In this document: one piece after another, positions 1 to 5,424 of the stretch | Layout: every line of letters begins with the position of its first letter | How positions within the stretch are numbered: position 1 is the stretch's first letter | NCBI GenBank assembly: GCA_017459485.1 | Contig: JAFUCW010000182.1 | Location: 1 to 6,208 of the forward strand | Direction of reading: 5' to 3' | DNA from: Eggerthellaceae bacterium | GTDB taxonomy: Bacteria > Actinomycetota > Coriobacteriia > Coriobacteriales > Eggerthellaceae | Length of the DNA: 6,208 nucleotides | Program-made: the position numbers and the translations under genes | The notes under the pieces: generated by a model | What the model was told of the DNA's origin: nothing | Seen by the model: the letters and a program-made list of their open reading frames with translations, nothing else | The model's database searches: none

Positions 1-2496
1 AACCAGACCTACGTGAGCGTGTGCCGTTACTGCGGCACCGGCTGCGGCGTGCTGGTGGAGGCCAAGGATGGCAAGCTCGTCTCGGTTACCGGCGACCCGA
101 AGAACAACTCGAGCCGCGGCCTTAACTGCGTGAAGGGCTACTACCTGGCCAGCATGCTGCGCGGCGAGAACCGCCTTACCGTGCCGCTGATCCGCGACGA
201 CCCGTCCACCAAGGGCACGGGCTCCGGCTTGCGTGAGGCCACGTGGGAAGAGGCGCTCGAACTGGCTGCGGGCAGGCTCAAGGAAGCCTACGAGGCCACC
301 ACTAAGGACAAAGACGGCAACGACGTTAAGGGCACGTCGCGCATCGCGTTCTGGGGAAGCGGCCAGATGCCTATCACCGAAGGTTACCTGACCGCCAAGT
401 TCTGGAAAGCGGGCTTGCTTTCTAACAACATCGACCCGAACGCTCGCCTGTGCATGGCGTCCGCTGTGGTCGGCTTCATGAACGTGTTCCAGACCGACGA
501 GCCGGCAGGTTGCTATGCGGACCTGGAAAACGCCGACGTGTTCGTGACCTGGGGCGCCAACATGGCAGAGGCGCACCCGATCCTCTACTCGCGTTTGACT
601 GCCCATAAGCTGGCAGACCCGAACGTGAAGCACTACGACCTGACCACGCTGCGCACGCGCACGAGCGCCACGGCCGACAAGGTCATGGTGTTCCGCCCGG
701 GTTCCGACATCGCCATTGCCAACGCCATCCTGAAGTACCTGGTCGACAACGAGCTGTACAACCAGGCGTTCATAAACGACCATGTGCAGTTCAAGGTAGG
801 CGAAGAAAATATCGGCAACGCTTACGAAGACGGATACGACAAGTCCGACGACGGACAGCGCGTCGACAAAGTGGAAGTGGTCGAGTTCGACGCATGGAAG
901 GAGCGCCTGGCACCCTACACGCTCGAGTACGCCGAAGAGATTTCCGGCGTTCCCGCCGCCGACATCGAAGAGCTGGCGAAGGTCTTCGGTGACCCCGACA
1001 AGAAAGTTATGAGCCTGTGGACCATGGGCGTGAACCAGCACAGCCGCGGCACGTGGATGAACCACTGCATCTACAACATCCACCTGCTTACGGGCAAGAT
1101 TGCCAAGCCCGGCAACGGCCCCTTCAGCTTGACGGGCCAGCCTACCGCCTGCGGCACCGCACGCGAAGTCGGCACGTTCAGCCATCGCCTGCCTTCCGAC
1201 CTTATCGTGGCCAACGGGCAGCATCGCCGCTACACCGAAGCCATTTGGGACCTGCCCGAAGAGTACCTGGACGCCATCCAGGCGCCGGGCTACCACACGG
1301 TCAAGATCTTCCGCGAAATGTCCAAGGGTGGTATCGACTTCCTCTGGACCGCGCACAACAACTGGGCGGTTTCCATGCCCAACCTGACCCGCTTCCTGGG
1401 CAAGAAGGACGAATTCCAGGGCATCATCGACACGTTCATCGTGGTCAACGAAGTCTATCCGACCAAGTCTACCGACTATGCCGACGTGGTGTTTCCTGTG
1501 GCAATGTGGGTGGAAAAAGAAGGCCAGTTCGGCAATGCCGAGCGTCGCACCACTGTCTTCCAGAAGGCGGCCAACCCTCCGGGAGAGGCCCAATGGGACA
1601 TGTGGGTCCTCATGCAGATGGCTCAGCGTGCGCTCGAAGGCCACAAGATCGGGGACGACGACGCCTTCGACAAGCTGTTCGGCTTCGTGTGGGACAAGAC
1701 GGCCACCAGTCCCAATGGCATTCCGGGCAACTGGGTTGAAGGCGAAGACCAAACGGCGGTCAACGACGCCATCTGGAGCGAATACCGCCTGTTCACAAAC
1801 CCCAAGGAAGCTTCCGAAAGGGCGCAGGCGATCGCATCGAACGCCGACAACAAAGAAGACTGGGCGCCGCTTAAGATGGAGAACAAGCAGCTTGCTCCGT
1901 ATTCCGAGTACATCAAACAGCACGGCATTGCGTGGCCGGTGCGCGAAGTGAACGGCGAATGGGTCGAGACGAACTGGCGCTTCAGTGCGGGTGCGCAAGA
2001 AGACGTCTTCGACCAGTACGGTATCGAGCAGTACGGCAAAGAGGGCCTGGCAGGCGATGTGTGCTTCTACAAGAGCGCCGGCATGAAACCCTCCGTGGTG
2101 TTCCGTCCCTACGAGCCTCCCGCATACGAGCCCAACGACGAGTACCCGTTCTGGCTGTGCACGGGCCGCGTGCTCGAGCATTGGCACTCCGGGTCCATGA
2201 CCGGTCGGGTGCCCGAGCTGGCGCGTGCCGTCCCCGAAGGCCTGATCTACATGAACAAGCAGGACTGCGAAGATTTGGGCATCAATTCCGGCGACATGGT
2301 CAAGATCACGTCCCCCTATGGCGAGACAAAGGTGCGCGCGACCACCGACAACCGCTTCGACCCGGAGCCGGGCATGACGTTTGTGGCCATGCACGACAAC
2401 GACGTGCTCGTCAACTTGGTGGTGCAGGACGTGTACTGCCCGCTTTCCAAGGAGCCGGACTTCAAGAAGACCACGATTCGCATCGAGAAAGCGTAA
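1..2496 (+). CDS. napA: NapA, periplasmic-type nitrate reductase catalytic subunit (5' partial)
   Basis: Catalytic subunit that reduces nitrate to nitrite with a Mo-bis-MGD cofactor and one 4Fe-4S cluster. The frame is open from base 1, giving 831 visible residues. The GTG at 13 is not credible as a start: it lies three codons before the first cluster cysteine, and NapA carries a twin-arginine leader that must lie upstream of the window. Numbering from base 1, the cluster ligands are C8, C11, C15 (CRYCGTGCG) and C43, followed by the conserved relay lysine K45 (CVKGYY). C151 in RLCMASAV matches the Mo-coordinating cysteine of NapA. The C-terminal part holds the NapA signature TGRVLEHWHSGSMTGRVPE and ends in PLSKEPDFKK, as in proteobacterial NapA. 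Compared with E. coli NapA there are extra charged stretches near residues 95-110 and 265-295. The stop is 10 nt before the next gene, so the two are co-transcribed. The family call is very secure; the N-terminus is missing. Confidence 0.96.
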   Translation, partial: NQTYVSVCRYCGTGCGVLVEAKDGKLVSVTGDPKNNSSRGLNCVKGYYLASMLRGENRLTVPLIRDDPSTKGTGSGLREATWEEALELAAGRLKEAYEATTKDKDGNDVKGTSRIAFWGSGQMPITEGYLTAKFWKAGLLSNNIDPNARLCMASAVVGFMNVFQTDEPAGCYADLENADVFVTWGANMAEAHPILYSRLTAHKLADPNVKHYDLTTLRTRTSATADKVMVFRPGSDIAIANAILKYLVDNELYNQAFINDHVQFKVGEENIGNAYEDGYDKSDDGQRVDKVEVVEFDAWKERLAPYTLEYAEEISGVPAADIEELAKVFGDPDKKVMSLWTMGVNQHSRGTWMNHCIYNIHLLTGKIAKPGNGPFSLTGQPTACGTAREVGTFSHRLPSDLIVANGQHRRYTEAIWDLPEEYLDAIQAPGYHTVKIFREMSKGGIDFLWTAHNNWAVSMPNLTRFLGKKDEFQGIIDTFIVVNEVYPTKSTDYADVVFPVAMWVEKEGQFGNAERRTTVFQKAANPPGEAQWDMWVLMQMAQRALEGHKIGDDDAFDKLFGFVWDKTATSPNGIPGNWVEGEDQTAVNDAIWSEYRLFTNPKEASERAQAIASNADNKEDWAPLKMENKQLAPYSEYIKQHGIAWPVREVNGEWVETNWRFSAGAQEDVFDQYGIEQYGKEGLAGDVCFYKSAGMKPSVVFRPYEPPAYEPNDEYPFWLCTGRVLEHWHSGSMTGRVPELARAVPEGLIYMNKQDCEDLGINSGDMVKITSPYGETKVRATTDNRFDPEPGMTFVAMHDNDVLVNLVVQDVYCPLSKEPDFKKTTIRIEKA

Positions 2497-2506
2497 GGGG
2501 GTTGCC

Positions 2507-2920
2507 ATGAAAAAACAGCACCTCATCCTGCTCGCCGTCGTGTTTGCCCTGACGGGCGCGTTGTTCCTTGCTTCGTGCGCCCAGCCTTCTGCGTCGGGGG
2601 GCGCTTCGAGCGCGGACGCAACCGCTTCGGCGTCCGCAGCGGCGAGCGAAGACGCGTCCGCTTCGGCAGACGCCTCTGCCTCCGCGAGTGCCGACGCCGC
2701 TGCAAGTGCGGCTGTTTCGTCCGCCACCGCAGCAGAAGGAGACTACAAGGGAATCCCCGCGGCCATGCCTGCCGACCATGAAGGGCGCACTGCGGACCAG
2801 TGTCCCACGTGCCATTCGGAAGGCGGTGCCGCTCCGGCAATTCCAGATGATCACTTCATCAATGGAGACCTGGATGGCAGTCGCATGCAGTGCTACACCT
2901 GCCACCTGATGGAAGGCTAG
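2507..2920 (+). CDS. napB: NapB-like diheme cytochrome c lipoprotein
   Basis: A 137-residue lipoprotein predicted to carry electrons to NapA. The start ATG follows an AAGGGGG ribosome site at 2495-2501. Residues 1-24 are a lipoprotein signal (KK, hydrophobic run, lipobox L21-A-S-C24). Residues 28-76 are an almost pure Ala/Ser/Asp tether. The heme domain occupies only residues 77-137, with two CxxCH sites: C99-H103 (CPTCH) and C129-H133 (CYTCH). H91 and H116 are candidate distal ligands, since NapB hemes are bis-histidine. The stretch around AIPDDHF before the second heme resembles the NapB pattern of Pro-His-Phe/Tyr followed by DxDG. The spacing between heme sites is 30 residues, about ten shorter than in E. 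coli NapB. Position directly after napA supports the role. A generic multiheme-type lipoprotein unrelated to NapB is the main alternative. Confidence 0.82.
   Translation: MKKQHLILLAVVFALTGALFLASCAQPSASGGASSADATASASAAASEDASASADASASASADAAASAAVSSATAAEGDYKGIPAAMPADHEGRTADQCPTCHSEGGAAPAIPDDHFINGDLDGSRMQCYTCHLMEG
2588..2734 (+). other. Ala/Ser/Asp low-complexity tether in NapB-like protein
   Basis: Codons 28-76 of the cytochrome encode about 49 residues made almost only of Ala, Ser and Asp, with short units such as DASASADASASASAD. The DNA uses mixed codons (gcg, gcc, gca; tcc, tcg, agc, agt), so it is not an exact tandem repeat. It probably acts as a flexible spacer lifting the heme domain off the membrane through the cell wall to reach NapA. 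Confidence 0.8.
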
Positions 2921-2962
2921 TCCGATCGCTTGGTGGCGCAGTGCAGGAGTGCTGTGCCGCAT

Positions 2963-2993
2963 GCGCCTGCACGGCGCTGCGTCGTGCAGGCGC
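2963..2993 (+). repeat. GC-rich hairpin after napB
   Basis: GCGCCTGCAC (2963-2972) is perfectly complementary to GTGCAGGCGC (2984-2993). Three further pairs, one of them G-U, can close the 11-nt loop to five bases. No T-run follows, so it is not a standard intrinsic terminator. It could end or stabilise the napAB transcript. A second copy of GTGCAGG at 2941-2947 could pair with the left arm instead, giving two mutually exclusive folds. The 311-nt gap 2921-3231 that contains it has no convincing gene. Confidence 0.65.
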
Positions 2994-3071
2994 CCTTGGA
3001 AGGGTCGACTGTGCGTGGAGTATCCCGATTACTTTTTCCCTGACTCTATAAGCAGTCGTCCCTTCCAAGGG
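2993..3071 (+). repeat. Long imperfect inverted repeat (19-nt arms)
   Basis: Bases 2993-3011 and 3053-3071 are complementary at 18 of 19 positions (one T-T mismatch at 3005/3059). The arm begins with CCCTTGGAAGGG and the far arm ends with CCCTTCCAAGGG. About 41 nt of less GC-rich sequence lies between the arms, including a T5 run at 3033-3037 and TATAAG at 3047-3052. It directly abuts the hairpin at 2963-2993. Function is unknown: a terminal-repeat remnant of a small mobile element, an RNA-stabilising stem, or a regulatory leader are all possible. Confidence 0.6.
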
Positions 3072-3074
3072 AAA

Positions 3075-3104
3075 GCGGCAAGACACCATGGTGTAGGTTG
3101 CCGC
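3075..3104 (+). repeat. Hairpin with 12-bp palindromic core
   Basis: GCGGCAA (3075-3081) pairs with TTGCCGC (3098-3104), and between them lies the perfect palindrome ACACCATGGTGT (3083-3094). It sits between the long inverted repeat and the REP-like element. No T-run follows. The palindrome could be a dimeric protein site or simply part of an RNA stem; the sequence does not decide. Confidence 0.55.
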
Positions 3105-3115
3105 CTTGGGGAGCG

Positions 3116-3201
3116 GGGGACAGGTGCATCTGTCATGTCCGCGGCACCCCTTCGGGGGACGCCCCGCGCCCCTGCGCGGATGTGACAGTGACCCTGTCCC
3201 C
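3116..3201. repeat. REP/BIME-like palindromic element upstream of napD
   Basis: The outer arms GGGGACAGG (3116-3124) and CCTGTCCCC (3193-3201) are exact complements. Inner matching blocks follow: CTGTCA (3130-3135) with TGACAG (3183-3188), and TCCGCG (3138-3143) with CGCGGA (3175-3180). Each side can also fold on itself (GACAG...CTGTC). The centre has a CCCC-TTCG-GGGG hairpin at 3147-3158, a very stable UUCG tetraloop type. Two similar units in opposite orientation around a GC-rich core is the layout of REP/BIME elements, and GGGGACAG/CTGTCCCC palindromes are common dispersed repeats in bacteria. Whether it is repeated in this genome cannot be seen here. Confidence 0.55.
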
Positions 3202-3231
3202 TTGTGTGTATTGGAAAATAGGTAGGTTGAA

Positions 3232-3510
3232 ATGCGCCTTGTCATATCACGTTTGATAGTCGACTGCCTTGCGCAGGACACCGCCCACGTGGCGGAGGCT
3301 CTTGCCGGGCTTCAGGGCGTGGAAGTGCATGGACAGGAAAACGGCCAGGTCGTGATAACCATCGAGCGAGAAACCCTCGACGAATCGCACGACCTTGCGA
3401 ACCAGATCACGAAGATGGACGGTGTGGTCAACGTCAACCTCATCTACGCGAACTTCGAAGACGACGAAGACTTGCAGCGCATGTTTGAGCGTGTGAAAGG
3501 CGAAGCGTAG
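3232..3510 (+). CDS. napD: NapD, chaperone for NapA maturation
   Basis: A 92-residue cytoplasmic protein matching NapD in length (E. coli NapD is 87) and pattern. NapD binds the twin-arginine leader of NapA and holds back export until the molybdenum cofactor and cluster are loaded. Visible features fit the small ferredoxin-like fold: an opening beta strand (RLVISRLIVDC, residues 2-12), a helix, then GVEVHGQENGQVVITIE, a second helix (LDESHDLANQITKM), and GVVNVNLIYANFED near the C-terminus, equivalent to the GVxxxxLVYxxxE end of NapD proteins. The ATG at 3232 has a modest AGGTAGG site (3220-3226). The gene is separated from napB by 311 nt of hairpin-rich sequence and lies 43 nt ahead of napH. 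No obvious oddity in the protein apart from an acidic tail. Confidence 0.9.
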   Translation: MRLVISRLIVDCLAQDTAHVAEALAGLQGVEVHGQENGQVVITIERETLDESHDLANQITKMDGVVNVNLIYANFEDDEDLQRMFERVKGEA

Positions 3511-3542
3511 CGTTGGGCGCCGCACGAGAGAACCATCCAAGC

Positions 3543-3548
3543 AAGGAG
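3543..3548 (+). promoter_or_regulatory. Ribosome binding site fixing the napH GTG start
   Basis: AAGGAG lies five bases before the GTG at 3554. No ATG occurs in this frame until residue 160, inside the membrane region, so this site decides the start. Confidence 0.8.
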
Positions 3549-3553
3549 AAGCA

Positions 3554-4423
3554 GTGACCTCGCCACAGAAGAAGGCTCCCACATTCACCATTGCGCGCCG
3601 CGTTGTGCAATTTGCAACTCTGCTGCTGTTTGCGGTGCCTTTGCTCGTGGTTGGGTCGGGCATCTTCGGCACCACCAGCGGCAAAGAAGAACTCGATTTC
3701 ACGGCGGCGACGCTTCCGTTTTTCGGGTCGCTTTCGTCCTCCACGGTGGCTGGCGTCACGGTGCTCGACCCCTTCGCTGTACTGCAGGCTGCTGCTGCGT
3801 CGAAGACGTTCGACCTGAAATGGCTGGTGGGGGTCCTTCCTGTTTTGGTGGTGTATGGACTGGTTCGCGGACGAGCGTTTTGCGGATGGGTGTGCCCGGT
3901 GAATCTGGTGCTCGAAGGAGTCGATTGGCTGCGTGTCAAACTGGGCTTGAGCGTGGTCGACCATGCGGTTTCGCGCCACGCCAAACTGGCAGTTGCTGTC
4001 GTTATCCTGGCGCTTTCCGCACTCACGGGCATGCTCGTGTTCGAGCTGTTCAACCCCATTTCCGCCATCAACAAGCTTATCCTGTTCGGTAGCGTGACCG
4101 GCTTGGTAACCTTGGGCGCCATCGTCGTTGCCGAGCTGTTCTGGGCACGTCGCGTATGGTGTCGTGCCCTTTGCCCTTTGGGAGGATTCTACGAAGCACT
4201 TGGACAGGTGGGCGTGCTCAGCGTAAAGATGGACCATGGCGCATGCACTCATTGCGGATTGTGCTCGAAGGCATGCCTGGCGGACCCCGAAATCCTCCAG
4301 CCTGCGCTCGACGGCAGCAAGCAGCGTGTGGCTGCGGGGGATTGCATGCTGTGCGGCAAGTGCGTCGAGGTGTGCCCCACCGCCGCCTTGAGCATCGGCC
4401 CAGCTTCCCCGTTCCCGAAGTAG
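3554..4423 (+). CDS. napH: NapH, membrane-bound quinol dehydrogenase iron-sulfur protein
   Basis: A 289-residue membrane ferredoxin that passes electrons from the quinol pool towards NapB/NapA. Four hydrophobic segments are visible, roughly residues 18-38, 88-104, 144-166 and 175-197. The two CX3CP motifs typical of NapH are present: C110-GWV-C114-P (followed by VN) and C203-RAL-C207-P. NFxP-type NapH wording is seen in FELFNPISAINK (163-174). The cytoplasmic C-terminal part has two 4Fe-4S motifs, C231-C234-C237-C241 and C264-C267-C270-C274-P. The first set is followed by Leu instead of the usual Pro. The length fits the family. The start is GTG with a strong AAGGAG site. No napC or napG is seen between napA and the end of the cluster; partners may lie upstream of the window. 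A generic NosR/RdxA-like 4Fe-4S membrane protein is the alternative but fits the context less well. Confidence 0.92.
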   Translation: MTSPQKKAPTFTIARRVVQFATLLLFAVPLLVVGSGIFGTTSGKEELDFTAATLPFFGSLSSSTVAGVTVLDPFAVLQAAAASKTFDLKWLVGVLPVLVVYGLVRGRAFCGWVCPVNLVLEGVDWLRVKLGLSVVDHAVSRHAKLAVAVVILALSALTGMLVFELFNPISAINKLILFGSVTGLVTLGAIVVAELFWARRVWCRALCPLGGFYEALGQVGVLSVKMDHGACTHCGLCSKACLADPEILQPALDGSKQRVAAGDCMLCGKCVEVCPTAALSIGPASPFPK

Positions 4424-4467
4424 CGGTCTGGCTGACTGCACCGTTAATCGCATGCTGTTGCGGCTTC

Positions 4468-4497
4468 GGGACAACTCCGCGAATGTGAGCGTATAAT
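4468..4497 (+). promoter_or_regulatory. Sigma-70-like promoter of the thioredoxin-like gene
   Basis: A perfect TATAAT (4492-4497) has GGGACA (4468-4473) 18 bp upstream, matching the GACA half of the -35 consensus. It lies 45 nt after the napH stop and 70 nt before the next start, so the following gene can be expressed apart from the nap genes. Confidence 0.65.
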
Positions 4498-4558
4498 AGC
4501 GCTGCGTTGATTCCGCTGTGCTTAGGGCGGTGTCCTGCGCAATACTATGTGGCAATGC

Positions 4559-4563
4559 GGGGG
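4559..4563 (+). promoter_or_regulatory. G-rich ribosome site favouring the ATG at 4568
   Basis: GGGGG lies four bases before the ATG at 4568. The in-frame ATGs at 4547 and 4583 lack a comparable site at proper spacing, so 4568 is the preferred start. Confidence 0.55.
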
Positions 4564-4567
4564 TCTT

Positions 4568-5206
4568 ATGGCACCTACTCGAATGAAGCAAACGTGCGTG
4601 CTCCTGGCGGCTGCAACGGCTGCGTTGTTCCTGGCTGTGGCGCTTGCGGCATGCAGCGCCTCTAATGCACAGCCCCAAAGTGCACAGCCCAAGGGCGGCT
4701 ACGCCTCCCTTGACACGTACCCTGCATCCGACATGAGCAACTACGACTGCGCGCAGGGATACGACGGAGACTACCGTTTCGTCGATATGACGGTGTCCGA
4801 TATTGCCGCAGAGATGGATGCGGGCACCACGTTTATGGTCTACGCCGGCTACGACCATTGCCCTTGGTGCAATTCCGTCCTCAACTATCTCAACGATATT
4901 GCGGTTGATCATGGCATACGCGTTGGCTACTTGGACACGCGCAAGGATCCCTCTTGGAAAACCAACATGGACATCGACGATTACGACCTGTTTGTGGAAA
5001 AGTTCGATGACGTGCTCGAACTGGACGACGAAGGCAAGAAGCACCTCTACGTTCCCCATCTCTTTTTCATGAAGGATGGCGCCGTGGTGGCCGACCATCC
5101 TGGAACGGTGCCCTCTCAGTCGGACAGTTCCGATCCGCTGAGCGAAGCGCAAGTGGCCGAGTACAAGGGCGCCGTCGAAGACGCGCTGGCGAAGCTGGGC
5201 GCCTAA
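4568..5206 (+). CDS. Thioredoxin-fold lipoprotein with CPWC active site
   Basis: A 212-residue exported protein, anchored to the outer face of the membrane by a lipoprotein signal (residues 1-29, lipobox L26-A-A-C29). After a short Gln/Ser/Pro linker, the thioredoxin-like domain starts near residue 70. TFMVYAGYDHCPWC carries the redox pair C98/C101, and P163 in LYVPHLFF is the expected cis-proline facing it. A His-Pro-Gly-Thr turn follows (177-180). An acidic insert (DIDDYDLFVEKFDDVLELDDE, about 135-155) separates the two halves of the fold, as in thioredoxin-like proteins annotated as bacteriocin transport accessory factors. It has its own promoter 70 nt upstream. A role in reducing heme-binding cysteines of cytochromes such as the nearby NapB (ResA/CcmG-like), or general disulfide exchange, is plausible but inferred from position only. 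One further cysteine (C61) lies before the domain. No specific gene name is justified. Confidence 0.85.
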   Translation: MAPTRMKQTCVLLAAATAALFLAVALAACSASNAQPQSAQPKGGYASLDTYPASDMSNYDCAQGYDGDYRFVDMTVSDIAAEMDAGTTFMVYAGYDHCPWCNSVLNYLNDIAVDHGIRVGYLDTRKDPSWKTNMDIDDYDLFVEKFDDVLELDDEGKKHLYVPHLFFMKDGAVVADHPGTVPSQSDSSDPLSEAQVAEYKGAVEDALAKLGA

Positions 5207-5360
5207 AAAGGCTTCGGAGTGGGCCGTCCTATCCGGCAGCCTGCGCAACACAGAGGAGCACAAGGGCCGACTGCCTTCTCCGCACATGGGCCGCCTGCAC
5301 GACCAAGAGCGTGCCCACCGCATCTTCGTCCATCCGTTTTCCCGCTATGGTCCCGTTGAG

Positions 5361-5369
5361 TGGTACACT
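5361..5369 (+). promoter_or_regulatory. Possible extended -10 for the response regulator gene
   Basis: TGGTACACT fits an extended -10 (TGN plus TACACT, four of six consensus bases), 55 nt before the start codon. No convincing -35 is seen at 16-18 bp. The rest of the 218-nt gap 5207-5424 shows no gene and no clear T-tailed terminator. Confidence 0.35.
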
Positions 5370-5375
5370 ATGCAC

Positions 5376-5392
5376 ATGGCGCGAAACGCCAT
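5376..5392 (+). repeat. Small hairpin in the leader of the HD-GYP gene
   Basis: ATGGCG (5376-5381) and CGCCAT (5387-5392) are complementary around a five-base CGAAA loop, flanked at a distance by TGCA on both sides (5371-5374, 5397-5400). It would lie near the 5' end of the transcript if the -10 at 5364 is used, so it could be an operator or an mRNA 5' stem. Confidence 0.4.
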
Positions 5393-5424
5393 TTCATGCA
5401 CGGAAAACCAAGCGGAGATGCGCA

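Noticed and set aside
13..15. GTG at 13 as the napA start
   Set aside because: The frame is open through base 1 and the first cluster cysteine is three codons later, leaving no room for the twin-arginine leader and N-terminal part that NapA needs.
1017..1739. Plus-strand open frame inside napA in another reading frame
   Set aside because: The overlapping napA frame matches the family throughout; the shifted product is Arg/Pro/Gln-rich and has no motif or ribosome site.
2949..3185. 78-codon open frame in the napB-napD gap
   Set aside because: It runs through the inverted repeats, has no good ribosome site, and its product has no recognisable features; the stem-loops explain the sequence better.
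2859..3281. 140-codon minus-strand frame across the napB-napD gap
   Set aside because: It overlaps the ends of both napB and napD and the palindromic elements, with a composition typical of antisense frames in GC-rich DNA.
5199..5214. GCCT-AAAA-AGGC stem at the end of the thioredoxin-like gene as a terminator
   Set aside because: The stem is only four base pairs and is followed by just two T residues, too weak to call.
5221..5293. Three copies of GGGCCG (5221, 5264, 5288)
   Set aside because: Six-base matches in GC-rich DNA with uneven spacing and different flanks; expected by chance.
3440..5323. Long open frame of 627 codons on the minus strand
   Set aside because: It runs antisense across napD, napH and the thioredoxin-like gene, whose protein families are clear, and its translation is low-quality (Arg/Ser/His-rich with no recognisable domain). 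High GC content makes such antisense frames common.
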